Shown in pieces: positions 42,019-53,356 of a DNA stretch of 64,000 nucleotides. This DNA is from Sphingomonas taxi (GTDB taxonomy: Bacteria > Pseudomonadota > Alphaproteobacteria > Sphingomonadales > Sphingomonadaceae): the NCBI GenBank assembly GCA_003240625.1, contig QFMX01000004.1, positions 124,001 to 188,000 on the forward strand. Reading direction: 5' to 3'. Position numbers and translations under genes: made by a program. The notes under the pieces are model-generated. The model saw only the letters and a list, made by a program, of their open reading frames with translations. It was not told the origin of the DNA and ran no database searches. Numbering within the stretch: the first letter of the stretch is position 1; the number at the start of each line of letters is the position of its first letter.

Positions 42019-44070
42019 TTACCCGGATCGCAACAACGCGACACCGGCATCGCGGTCGAACAGATAGAGGGCTGTCCTCGCCGCCTGTCCACGCGGCCCT
42101 TCCAGCCCGCCATCACGGTCGATCAATAAGCGCGCGTCATCATGAGCGCATTGCAGCAGGTCGGCCATCATCTCCGGCGTCGCGAGCCGGAACGCCATCT
42201 CACCCGACTGTTTCGTGCCGAGCAGTTCGCCGGCGCCGCGGAGGCGGAGGTCTTCCTCGGCGATGCGAAAGCCGTCGTTGGTCTCGCGCATGAGGGCTAG
42301 GCGCGCGCGCGACGTTTCGCTGAGCGACGACCCGCGCATCAGCAGGCAGATCGACCGGCCGGAGCCGCGCCCGACACGTCCGCGGAGCTGGTGGAGCTGG
42401 GCGAGGCCGAAGCGGTCGGCATGCTCGATCACGATCAGCGTGGCGTTGGGGACGTCGACGCCGACTTCGATCACGGTAGTGGCGACGAGGACGGAGGTGC
42501 GGGCAGCGGAGAACTCGGCCATCACCGCGTCCTTTTCCGCGGGTTTCATGCGGCCGTGGACGAGTGCGACCTTCTCGCCGAACCGCACACGCAGCACTTC
42601 CGCGCGCATCTCGGCGGCGGCGAGGTCGCTCTTCTCGCTCTCCTCGACCAGCGGGCAGACCCAATAGGCCTGACCGCCATCGGCCAGATGCCGGCCGAGC
42701 GCGTTGACGACGTCGTCGAGCCGGTCTTCGGAGATCACGCGCGTCTCGATCGGCTGGCGACCGGGCGGCATCTCGTCGAGGCGGCTGACGTCCATTTCAC
42801 CATACTGGGCCAGCGTCAGCGTGCGCGGGATCGGCGTGGCGGTCATCGCGAGCAAATGCGGCGGCGCGACGCCCTTCGCCTGCAACGTCATGCGCTGCGC
42901 GACGCCGAAGCGGTGCTGCTCGTCGACCACCACCAGCGCGAGGTCCTTGTAGCCGACGGCATCCTGGAAGATCGCATGCGTGCCGACGAGAATATCGATC
43001 TCGCCACTCGCCAACGCCATCAGCGTCGCCTCCCGCACGCGCCCCTTGTCGCGGCCGGTGAGCACGCCGACGTTGATCGGCAGGCCGGCGAGCGTTTTCC
43101 GCAGCGTCTCGTAATGCTGGCGCGCGAGGATCTCGGTCGGCGCGAGCATCGCCGCCTGCGCACCCGCCTCGACCGCGATCAGCATTGCCATCGCCGCGAC
43201 CAGCGTCTTGCCCGAGCCGACATCGCCTTGCAGCAGCCGTAGCATCGGCGCGGTCTGCGCAAGATCGCCCTCGATCTCGCCGACCGTCCGCGATTGCGCG
43301 CCGGTTAAAGTATAGGGGAGCTTCAGCAGATCGCGCAGACGGCCGTCCCCGTGGAGCGCCCGCCCCCGCCGCTTGCGCGTATCGGCACGGACCAGCGTCA
43401 TGGCGAGCTGGTTCGCGAAGACCTCGTCATACGCCAACCGTTCGCGCGCCTTCGCATCCGACGGGTCGGCGTGGATGCGTTCCAGCGATTCGTGCCAGCC
43501 TGGCCATTCGCGTTTCGCCTTCAGCCCCGGCTCGATCCATTCGGGCAGGTCCGGCGCGCGCGCGACTGCCTGCGCCGTCAGCGCTGCCAGTCGCCGCGAC
43601 GTGAGTCCTTCCGACAGCGGATAGATCGGCTCGCGCTCGCGCAACTCCTCGTCGGGTTCGACGATGTCGGGATGGACGATCTGCAATTCCTGGCCATATT
43701 CGTCGAGGCGGCCCGAGATGCGCTTGGCCTCGCCGATCGGCAGGAGTTTCTTCGCCCAGCCAGAACTGCCGCCGAAGAAGACTAGGCTGACATAATTGCC
43801 GTGCTCGTCGGTCGCCTGCACCCGCGTCGGGCCCCGCCCTGCGCTGATCCTGTAGTCGCGCGGGGTCAGCGTGATCGTGATGATCCGCCCGGCATCGCTC
43901 GACATGAGCTCGGTGCGCGGCAGGCGATCGACGTATCCGGTCGGCAGATGGAAGGCGACGTCGACGACGCGCGCGAGCCCGAGCCGGTCGAGCGGCTTGG
44001 CGAGCGCAGGCCCCACCCCCTTCAGGACGAGGGTTTCGGCGAACAGCGGATTGAGGATTTCGGGTCGCAT
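42019..44070 (-). CDS. recG: ATP-dependent DNA helicase RecG
   Basis: A 683-aa RecG. The N-terminal wedge (OB) domain is followed by SF2 helicase motifs: GDVGSGKTLVAAMA (I), DEQHRFGVAQR (II), TATPIPRTL (III) and QLRGRVGRG (VI). It remodels stalled forks and Holliday junctions. The start MRPEILNPLFAETLVLKGVG fits the family. Divergent from sdhE, as in related genomes. Confidence 0.95.
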   Translation of the reverse strand: MRPEILNPLFAETLVLKGVGPALAKPLDRLGLARVVDVAFHLPTGYVDRLPRTELMSSDAGRIITITLTPRDYRISAGRGPTRVQATDEHGNYVSLVFFGGSSGWAKKLLPIGEAKRISGRLDEYGQELQIVHPDIVEPDEELREREPIYPLSEGLTSRRLAALTAQAVARAPDLPEWIEPGLKAKREWPGWHESLERIHADPSDAKARERLAYDEVFANQLAMTLVRADTRKRRGRALHGDGRLRDLLKLPYTLTGAQSRTVGEIEGDLAQTAPMLRLLQGDVGSGKTLVAAMAMLIAVEAGAQAAMLAPTEILARQHYETLRKTLAGLPINVGVLTGRDKGRVREATLMALASGEIDILVGTHAIFQDAVGYKDLALVVVDEQHRFGVAQRMTLQAKGVAPPHLLAMTATPIPRTLTLAQYGEMDVSRLDEMPPGRQPIETRVISEDRLDDVVNALGRHLADGGQAYWVCPLVEESEKSDLAAAEMRAEVLRVRFGEKVALVHGRMKPAEKDAVMAEFSAARTSVLVATTVIEVGVDVPNATLIVIEHADRFGLAQLHQLRGRVGRGSGRSICLLMRGSSLSETSRARLALMRETNDGFRIAEEDLRLRGAGELLGTKQSGEMAFRLATPEMMADLLQCAHDDARLLIDRDGGLEGPRGQAARTALYLFDRDAGVALLRSG

Positions 44071-44144
44071 GACTATCTGGCCTCTATAGCCCAGCCGACG
44101 CCCGCCGCCAGCGGTCGCCGGCTTATCGTGTTTGGAGTTCGGCA

Positions 44145-44411
44145 ATGGATCACGAGACCCGCCTCAAGCGCCTGGGCTTCCGCAGCTCGCACCGCGGCAC
44201 GCGCGAAGCCGACATGATGATCGGCGGCTTCTTCGAAACCTATGGCCGGACATGGACGCCCGAGCAGCTCGACTGGTTCGAGGCGCTGCTGGAGGAACAG
44301 GACGTCGACATCATGGGCTGGGCGATCGGCTCGATCCCGTGCCCGCCCGAGTGGGACGGCCCGATGATGCAGGCGATGCGCGATATCAACTACGTGACGG
44401 TCGTGAAATAG
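44145..44411 (+). CDS. sdhE: Succinate dehydrogenase assembly factor SdhE
   Basis: An 88-aa helical protein with the SdhE/Sdh5 motif HRGTREADMMIGGFF containing RGxxE, then QLDWFEALLEEQD. It promotes flavinylation of SdhA. It is followed by mfd after a 121-base gap filled by a repeat doublet. Confidence 0.92.
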   Translation: MDHETRLKRLGFRSSHRGTREADMMIGGFFETYGRTWTPEQLDWFEALLEEQDVDIMGWAIGSIPCPPEWDGPMMQAMRDINYVTVVK

Positions 44412-44421
44412 GCCTTCTACG

Positions 44422-44524
44422 CCCCTCCCTGGAAGGGAGGGGTTGGGGGTGGGTCGGCTGCTTGGCAGTCGTGACACGCGCCCCATACCAACCCACCCCC
44501 AGCCCCTCCTTTCCAGGGAGGGGG
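44422..44524. repeat. Inverted REP-like doublet, copy 2 (family A)
   Basis: Left arm 44422-44454 and right arm 44491-44524 form an imperfect inverted pair built on CCCTCC...GGAGGGG followed by TTGGGGGTGGGT. It lies between sdhE and mfd. The G-rich end of the right arm doubles as the ribosome site of mfd. Confidence 0.85.
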
Positions 44525-44532
44525 GAGTTCGA

Positions 44533-47500
44533 ATGCCAGATCTCAAGACGATCCTTTCCGCGACGAGCCCGCTGATCCTCTCCGGCGTGCCGTCCGGCTT
44601 CCAGCCGTCGCTGCTCGCCGACCTCGCGCGCGCCGTGAAGACCCGCGCAGTGTTCATCGCGCCCGACGATGCGGCGATGCGCGCGATCGCCTCCACCGCG
44701 GCGTATTTCGCGCCCGATCTCGAAGTGCTGAGCTTCCCCGCCTGGGACTGCCTCCCCTACGACCGCGCCTCGCCGACGCTCCGCATCATGGCCGAGCGCG
44801 TCGCGGCGCTGCAACGACTCCAGGGCAAGCCCAAAGGTCCGCAGCTCCTTCTCACCACTGCCAACGCCGCGACTCAGCGCGTCCTCACCCCGTTCCGCAT
44901 CCGCCAGCTTGTCGCGCGGCTCGCGCCCGGTGAACGGATCGGCCGCGACAAGCTTGCCGTGCTGCTCCAGGCGAACGGCTATGTCCGCACCGACACCGTC
45001 CACGACCAGGGCGAATACGCGGTGCGCGGCGGGATCGTCGATCTCTACCCGTCAGGCGAAGACCACGCACTCCGCCTCGATTTCTTCGGCGACGAGATCG
45101 AGAGCGTCCGCACCTTCGACGCGGCCGACCAGCGCACCACCGGCCGGATCGACGGCTTCGTCCTGCTCCCCGCCTCCGAAGCGCTGCTCGACGAGGACTC
45201 GATCAAGCGCTTCCGCACGCGTTACCGCGACGCGTTCGGCGCGACTGCGACCGGCGATCCGATGTACCAGGCGATCTCCGAAGGCCGGCGGATCGCGGGC
45301 ATGGAGCATTGGCTGCCGCTGTTCGAGGAGAAGATGGCGACGCTGTTCGACCATCTCGGCGTGGACGACGTCGTGGTCCGCGACAATGGCGTCGCCGCGG
45401 CGGTGGAAAATCGCCTCGAATCAATCGCCGACTATTACGAGAACCGCAAGCGCGCCGAGGCTGCGCAACCCGGCAGCTATCGCCCGATGCCCGCCAAGGC
45501 GCTGTACCTCGACGCGCAGGAATGGTCCGGCGGCGTCGAGGCGTTCGCCGCGCATATCACCTCGCCGTTCCACGAACCGCCGAGCGACACCGTCCTTGAC
45601 TTCGACGTCGACGGCCCCCGCGATTTCGGCCCCGAACGCGCGGCACAGGCGAACATCTACGAAGCCGTCGCCGATCACGTCGAGAAACTCCGGAAACAGG
45701 GCCGCAGGCCGATCCTCGCGAGCTACTCGATCGGCGCGCGCGAACGCCTGGGGAGCCTGCTCGCCGACCACGGCATGAAGGGCGGCAAGCACGCCGAGAC
45801 CTGGCAGGAGGCGCTCGGGATCGGCGACACCGCGCGGAGCTTCGGCGTCGCGCTGATCGTCCTGCCGCTCGACCACGGCTTCACCGCGCCGGGGATCGCA
45901 GTGCTCACCGAGCAGGACATGCTCGGCGACCGTCTGGTCCACCGCAAGAAGCGCAAGAAATCCGCCGACGCGTTCCTCGCCGAACTCGCGACGCTGACGC
46001 CGGGCGATCTCGTCGTCCACACCGAGCACGGCATCGGGCGGTATGAAGGCCTGACCTCGATCCCCGTCGGCCAGAGCCCGCATGATTGCGTCGCGCTGAG
46101 CTATGCCGGTGGCGACAAGCTGTACGTGCCTGTCGAGAATATCGACGTCCTCTCGCGCTACGGCTCGTCCGAGGAAGGCGCGACGCTCGATCGGCTTGGC
46201 GGCGAAGGCTGGCAGCGTCGCAAGTCGAAGATGAAGGAGCGGATCCGCGAGATCGCCGGCGAACTCATCGCGACCGCCGCCGAACGCGCGCTGCATCCGG
46301 GCGACGTGCTCGAACCCGATTCGAGCGGCTACCCCAGCTTCGTCGACCGCTTCCCGTACGAGGAAACCGAGGACCAGGACCGTGCGATCGAGGACGTGCT
46401 CGGCGATCTGGCCGCGGGCAAACCGATGGACCGGCTCGTTGTCGGCGACGTCGGCTTCGGCAAAACCGAGGTTGCACTACGCGCCGCATTCGTCGCGGCG
46501 ATGGGCGGCAAGCAGGTCGCGATCGTCTGCCCGACGACCCTGCTCGCGCGCCAGCACTACAACAATTTCGTCGCGCGCTTCGAAGGCTTCCCGATGAACA
46601 TGGGCCGCCTGTCGCGGCTCGTCACCGCGGGCGAGGCGAAGGCGACCAAGGAGGGCCTCGCGAACGGCACAATCGACGTCGTCATCGGCACGCATGCGCT
46701 GCTCGCGAAGAATATCGACTTCAAGCGGCTCGGTCTGGTCGTGGTCGACGAGGAGCAGCGCTTCGGCGTGACGCACAAGGAGCGGCTGAAGGCGCTGCGG
46801 GCCGACGTCCACATGCTGACGCTGACCGCGACGCCGATCCCGCGTACGCTCCAGATGGCGATGTCGGGCATTCGCGAGCTGTCGGTGATCCAGACCCCGC
46901 CGGTCGACCGCCTCGCGGTGCGGACGTACATCATGCCGTTCGACCCGGTCGTGCTCCGCGAGGCGTTGCTCCGCGAGCATTACCGCGGCGGACAGAGCTT
47001 CGTCGTCACGCCGCGTGTCGCGGACCTGCCCGAGATCGAAGATTTCCTGCGCGAACAGGTGCCCGAGATCCGCTTCGTCGTCGCGCACGGCCAGATGTCG
47101 CCGACCGAGGTCGAGGAGCGCATGTCCGCGTTCTACGACAAGAAGTTCGAGGTGCTGGTCTCGACCACGATCATCGAGAGCGGGATCGACATCGCATCCG
47201 CCAACACGATGATCGTCCACCGCGCCGACCGCTTCGGTCTTGCTCAGCTGTATCAGCTGCGCGGGCGCGTAGGCCGCTCGAAGACGCGCGCGTACGCGTA
47301 TCTCGTGACGCCACCCGAACGACAGATGACGGTGACGGCCGAGAAGCGCCTGAAGGTGCTGTCCGATCTCGATTCGCTCGGCGCCGGGTTCCAGCTCGCG
47401 AGCCACGATCTCGATATCCGCGGCGCGGGCAACATGCTCGGCGACGAGCAGACAGGGCACATCAAGGAGGTCGGTTTCGAACTCTACCAGGCGATGCTGG

Positions 47501-48003
47501 AGGAGGCGATCATGGACGCCAAGGCCGGCGGCATGACCTCGTCACGGCCGCGCGACTTCTCGCCACAGATCACGGTCGACGCGCCGATCCTCATCCCCGA
47601 GGATTACGTGCCTGATCTCGACCTGCGGATGGGGCTGTATCGCCGCCTCAACGATCTCGACGAGGGCCAGGAGATCGAGGCGTTCGCCGCCGAGATGATC
47701 GACCGGTTCGGGCCGCTGCCGGATGCGACCGAGAATTTGATCAAGGTCATCGAGATCAAGCTGAACGCCAAGCGTGCGTGTGTCTCGAAGATCGACGTCG
47801 GGCCGAAGGGCGTGCTGGTCTCGTTCCACGACGACAAGCCGCCGAACATCGACAAGCTGCTGGCGTATGTCGAGCGCCTGAACGGCGTCGCGCGGTTGCG
47901 GCCGGACAGCAAGCTGGTGCTGCAACGGGCCTGGGGTGATCCGAAGGCGCGGCTGCACGGGGCGCTTCAGCTGTCGAAGGGCTTGGCCAAGGCGGCTTCT
48001 TAA
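44533..48003 (+). CDS. mfd: Transcription-repair coupling factor Mfd
   Basis: An 1156-aa Mfd. The UvrB-homology region is at the N-terminus, the RNA polymerase-interacting domain has DLVVHTEHGIGRYEGL, and the RecG-like translocase has GDVGFGKTEVALRAA, DEEQRFGVTHKERL, TATPIPRTLQMAMSGIREL and QLRGRVGRSKTRAYAYL. The C-terminal TRCF domain is present. It removes stalled polymerase and recruits UvrA. The ATG at 44533 gives the normal start. Confidence 0.96.
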   Translation: MPDLKTILSATSPLILSGVPSGFQPSLLADLARAVKTRAVFIAPDDAAMRAIASTAAYFAPDLEVLSFPAWDCLPYDRASPTLRIMAERVAALQRLQGKPKGPQLLLTTANAATQRVLTPFRIRQLVARLAPGERIGRDKLAVLLQANGYVRTDTVHDQGEYAVRGGIVDLYPSGEDHALRLDFFGDEIESVRTFDAADQRTTGRIDGFVLLPASEALLDEDSIKRFRTRYRDAFGATATGDPMYQAISEGRRIAGMEHWLPLFEEKMATLFDHLGVDDVVVRDNGVAAAVENRLESIADYYENRKRAEAAQPGSYRPMPAKALYLDAQEWSGGVEAFAAHITSPFHEPPSDTVLDFDVDGPRDFGPERAAQANIYEAVADHVEKLRKQGRRPILASYSIGARERLGSLLADHGMKGGKHAETWQEALGIGDTARSFGVALIVLPLDHGFTAPGIAVLTEQDMLGDRLVHRKKRKKSADAFLAELATLTPGDLVVHTEHGIGRYEGLTSIPVGQSPHDCVALSYAGGDKLYVPVENIDVLSRYGSSEEGATLDRLGGEGWQRRKSKMKERIREIAGELIATAAERALHPGDVLEPDSSGYPSFVDRFPYEETEDQDRAIEDVLGDLAAGKPMDRLVVGDVGFGKTEVALRAAFVAAMGGKQVAIVCPTTLLARQHYNNFVARFEGFPMNMGRLSRLVTAGEAKATKEGLANGTIDVVIGTHALLAKNIDFKRLGLVVVDEEQRFGVTHKERLKALRADVHMLTLTATPIPRTLQMAMSGIRELSVIQTPPVDRLAVRTYIMPFDPVVLREALLREHYRGGQSFVVTPRVADLPEIEDFLREQVPEIRFVVAHGQMSPTEVEERMSAFYDKKFEVLVSTTIIESGIDIASANTMIVHRADRFGLAQLYQLRGRVGRSKTRAYAYLVTPPERQMTVTAEKRLKVLSDLDSLGAGFQLASHDLDIRGAGNMLGDEQTGHIKEVGFELYQAMLEEAIMDAKAGGMTSSRPRDFSPQITVDAPILIPEDYVPDLDLRMGLYRRLNDLDEGQEIEAFAAEMIDRFGPLPDATENLIKVIEIKLNAKRACVSKIDVGPKGVLVSFHDDKPPNIDKLLAYVERLNGVARLRPDSKLVLQRAWGDPKARLHGALQLSKGLAKAAS

Positions 48004-48005
48004 GT

Positions 48006-48101
48006 CCTCTCCCCTCTGGGGAGAGGGTTGGGTAAGGGGCGCCGCAAGCGCTGCCCCCGACAACGGCTCCTCACCCCGGCCCTCTCCCCAAAGGGGAGAG
48101 G
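48006..48101. repeat. Inverted REP-like doublet, copy 3 (family A)
   Basis: Left arm 48006-48040 (CCTCTCCCCTCTGGGGAGAG and GTTGGGTAAGGGGC) and right arm 48066-48101 are inverted copies. It lies directly after mfd, before the terminator. Confidence 0.88.
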
Positions 48102-48115
48102 AAGCAACGCAACGA

Positions 48116-48153
48116 AAAAGGCCGGACTACCCTGGGGTAGCCCGGCCTTTTTA
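48116..48153. terminator. Bidirectional rho-independent terminator
   Basis: A long hairpin (AAAAAGGCCGG-ACTACC paired with GGTAG-CCCGGCCTTTTT, with a small bulge) flanked by A and T runs. It separates convergent mfd and the lipoprotein gene. Confidence 0.9.
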
Positions 48154-48172
48154 TCGTCTCGAAAGCCGTCGC

Positions 48173-48787
48173 TTACTTCGGCAACACGACGCTCGGCCCG
48201 ATGCTGTCGACGACCTTGCGGGCATCGAACGCGCGGATGTTGTCGCGCGGAATCGGGCCCTTGCGCATCACGATCTCCGCGGTCGCTTCGTAGCGATCGA
48301 TCGTGCGGACATCGAAGTCGTTGCCCCAAGGCCCGCCACCGAAGCCGCCATAGCCAAAGCCACCGCCAAAACCGGGGCTCCAGTTGCGCCAGCCGAAGCC
48401 ACGCCCGTAATAGCGCCACGACGGACCCCAATAGCCGCCGAACCCGCCATACCCGAACCCGCCGCCGAGCCCCGGCGTCGAGTAGGTACGCGACTGGAGG
48501 TTGGTGTCGCGGTCGGCCATCAGGTAATAATCATAGCCGTTCTGCAACGTCAATTCGGCGGCGCGGAAGAACAGATAGCGTTCGACCGTGTCACGCGACG
48601 TGACGCTGTTGCCGGCGAAGCTGACGAGGAAGCGACCCGGCTCGATCATACGGTCGCTATAGCCGGTGCGGCTGAACCCCTGCCCAGTCGCGGGACGATA
48701 GGTGGTCTCGGTCGCGCATCCGGCCAGCAGCAGCGCGCCCGTTGCGAGCGCTGCTAATGCGACCTTGCGACCCGGTGTCTTGAACAT
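48173..48787 (-). CDS. Gly/Tyr-rich lipoprotein (CC0125/CC1285-like)
   Basis: A 204-aa lipoprotein: MFKTPGRKVALAALATGALL and then LAGC as lipobox. After the leader, FLVSFAGNSVTSRDTVERYL and FRAAELTLQNGYDYYLMADR match the CC0125/CC1285-type family seen in Alphaproteobacteria. The centre is a Gly/Phe/Tyr/Trp-rich stretch. Function unknown. I start at the lipoprotein leader (48787) rather than at an ATG 36 codons upstream. Confidence 0.8.
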   Translation of the reverse strand: MFKTPGRKVALAALATGALLLAGCATETTYRPATGQGFSRTGYSDRMIEPGRFLVSFAGNSVTSRDTVERYLFFRAAELTLQNGYDYYLMADRDTNLQSRTYSTPGLGGGFGYGGFGGYWGPSWRYYGRGFGWRNWSPGFGGGFGYGGFGGGPWGNDFDVRTIDRYEATAEIVMRKGPIPRDNIRAFDARKVVDSIGPSVVLPK

Positions 48788-48909
48788 GGTGTCGTCTCCG
48801 TTCGCGGCGAATGCGGCGAAACGCCGCTTATTAGCCGTCAGTGGTGGAACGGTTGATGAACGACATCGCTCCAATGCGCCACCAAACTGACTCATTTTTC
48901 ACGTTTCGC

Positions 48910-49326
48910 CTAAATGCCGATCAAGTGGAGCGCCGAGGTGCGGCGGTGTGGACGACGGCGATGTTCGAACAGGTAGATGCCCTGCCATGTCCCTAGCGCG
49001 AGCCGCCCATCGATCAGCGGAATCGAAAGCTGGACCTGGGTCAACGCGGTACGGAGATGCGCGGGCATGTCGTCCGGGCCTTCGTCGTCATGTTCGTACT
49101 CATGCGATTCGGGGGCGATGCGGGCGAAGTACGCTTCGAGGTCGGTGCGGACTTCGGGAGCCTCGTTTTCCTGGATCAGCAGGGACGCGGAGGTGTGGCG
49201 GCAAAAGATTGTCAGTAGGCCTTCGGACATGCGCTGGTCGCGGGTCCAGCGGGCGATCTGGTCGGTGACGTCGACAAGGCCTTGGCGGGTCGTGTCGATA
49301 GTTAGGATGGTGGTGGCTTGGCGCAT
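48910..49326 (-). CDS. YjbQ family protein (secondary thiamine-phosphate synthase enzyme)
   Basis: A 138-aa UPF0047/YjbQ protein. Conserved pieces are FCRHTSASLLIQENE, the acidic HEYEHDDEGPDDMPAH, and QGIYLFEHRR. E. coli YjbQ has weak thiamine-phosphate synthase activity; the true role is not settled. Confidence 0.9.
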   Translation of the reverse strand: MRQATTILTIDTTRQGLVDVTDQIARWTRDQRMSEGLLTIFCRHTSASLLIQENEAPEVRTDLEAYFARIAPESHEYEHDDEGPDDMPAHLRTALTQVQLSIPLIDGRLALGTWQGIYLFEHRRRPHRRTSALHLIGI

Positions 49327-49365
49327 GGGGTCCTAACGATCGGTCGAACGGGTTGCTCCCAGGTC

Positions 49366-49447
49366 CCGTTCCCCCGCGAAGGCGGGGGTCCAGGAGTCCC
49401 ATATGTCATCGCCGGGAGCCTGGGCTCCCGCCATCGCGGGAGAACGG
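49366..49447. repeat. Inverted repeat doublet (family B)
   Basis: Left arm 49366-49400 (starts CCGTTCCCCCGCGAAGGCGG) and right arm 49414-49447, whose reverse complement starts CCGTTCTCCCGCGATGGCGG. Each arm is itself partly palindromic. Lies between the yjbQ-like gene and secA. Confidence 0.85.
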
Positions 49448-49490
49448 AGCGGGCCGTATCATATTGCCCCACCCCCGGCAGAATATTGCA

Positions 49491-49593
49491 CCACCCCGGC
49501 GGAGGCCGGGGTCCAACTGGGAGACGTCCCTAACTGCGGTTGCGCTTCGTTACCCCGACCTCGCCAATTGGGCCCCGACCTGCGCCGGGGTGG
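49491..49593. repeat. Inverted repeat doublet (family C)
   Basis: Left arm 49491-49520 and the reverse complement of right arm 49564-49593 agree at 26 of 30 positions and begin CCACCCCGGCG. Together with the family B doublet it fills most of the 290-base gap between the yjbQ-like gene and secA; no gene is seen there. Confidence 0.85.
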
Positions 49594-49616
49594 TAGATCG
49601 GTTCAGTGCTGGTCAC

Positions 49617-52355
<2,739 letters not shown>

Positions 52356-52453
52356 GGGCTGATTTCCTGAATTTATGACACGGCGGCACGCTGAGGGCAC
52401 GCACGCGGGGAGAGATGGGGCGGCCCGTAAGCCGAGGGGTCAGACGCCCGACG

Positions 52454-52705
52454 CTATTCGCGCCGGCGCTCCGCCCAGATCGGAGCCTTGCTCAAGGCGA
52501 TGACTCGCAACGCCGCGGAGACGCAAACGTCTTCCAGCGACGCCAGAACCGCAGCAGGCCGTATCGCAACCTTGACCGGCGCTGCCGCCACCGACCGCGA
52601 GCAAACGCTACCCTGCGCGACAGCCTGTGCCGACTGGCCACGCACGCCCGGCACCGCGCCGGTCAGCGCGGACAGGAGAGCGGAAAGGAGCAGTAGCAGG
52701 TTCAT
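52454..52705 (-). CDS. Small secreted hypothetical protein
   Basis: An 83-aa protein with a strong N-terminal hydrophobic leader (MNLLLLLSALLSALTGAVPG) and a mature part with two Cys (SVCSRS and EDVCVS). I do not recognise it. It lies between secA and a TonB-domain protein, all on the minus strand. Ribosome site weak. Confidence 0.5.
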   Translation of the reverse strand: MNLLLLLSALLSALTGAVPGVRGQSAQAVAQGSVCSRSVAAAPVKVAIRPAAVLASLEDVCVSAALRVIALSKAPIWAERRRE

Positions 52706-52740
52706 GCAGCACCGGCTGTATGCGAGCCGGCGCGATAAAT

Positions 52741-53256
52741 CTACCGTTCGTCTCGTGGCAGCGCCCATCGAACGCGGGGAAGCTCGAAGCGCGAGACGAT
52801 CGCCGTGCCGCGCGCATCGCGCGCCGGCCGGAAGCGACCGTGGCGGACCGCCGCGCGGCACGTCCCGCGATCGAGCCTCCTGATACCGCTTCCGGCGAGG
52901 ATCTCGCAGGCCTCGACGCGGCCGTCGACCCCGACGAGTAGCGCGACGCGGACCGCACCCTCCTGCTCGGCGCGAATTGCAGCCGGAGGATAGTCATCGG
53001 GACCGAACCATTCCGCATAGCTGCCGATCGGGCGCGCCGGCGTGACGGCAACGGGAAGATCACGGCGGAGAATCGTCGGGTATGGAGACCGCCACGAGCG
53101 ATAACCGTCCCTGGCGATGAGCAGGATGCAAGCGGCGAAGGCGAGGCTACACGCCGCGATCAGCGCGAGGGCAGTGACCATCACGATCCTGCTGCTGCCA
53201 TCGAACCGGGCATCCAAGCGGCTGGAATATGGTTCGCTTGCGTTCGCGTCCGTCAT
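52741..53256 (-). CDS. TonB C-terminal domain protein
   Basis: A 171-aa protein with one N-terminal membrane segment (about residues 25-50, MVTALALIAACSLAFAACIL) and a periplasmic TonB-like C-terminal domain: FGPDDYPPAAIRAEQEGAVR, VGVDGRVEACEILAGSG and GRFRPARDARG. The Pro-rich linker of classical TonB is short. No exbB or exbD lies nearby. GAGGGGG upstream of ATG 53256 supports this start. Confidence 0.75.
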   Translation of the reverse strand: MTDANASEPYSSRLDARFDGSSRIVMVTALALIAACSLAFAACILLIARDGYRSWRSPYPTILRRDLPVAVTPARPIGSYAEWFGPDDYPPAAIRAEQEGAVRVALLVGVDGRVEACEILAGSGIRRLDRGTCRAAVRHGRFRPARDARGTAIVSRFELPRVRWALPRDER

Positions 53257-53356
53257 CGTCGAGCCCCCTCGCGCCATCTTGGACACCGACGCACCGTCAA
53301 TGGTCAAGCGCGATCGGCGATCTTGCCGCCCGGATTGCAGCGACTATGAAGGCGGG

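Noticed and set aside
42200..43604. Arg-rich frames on both strands over recG
   Set aside because: Frames shadowing recG in GC-rich DNA with no family likeness.
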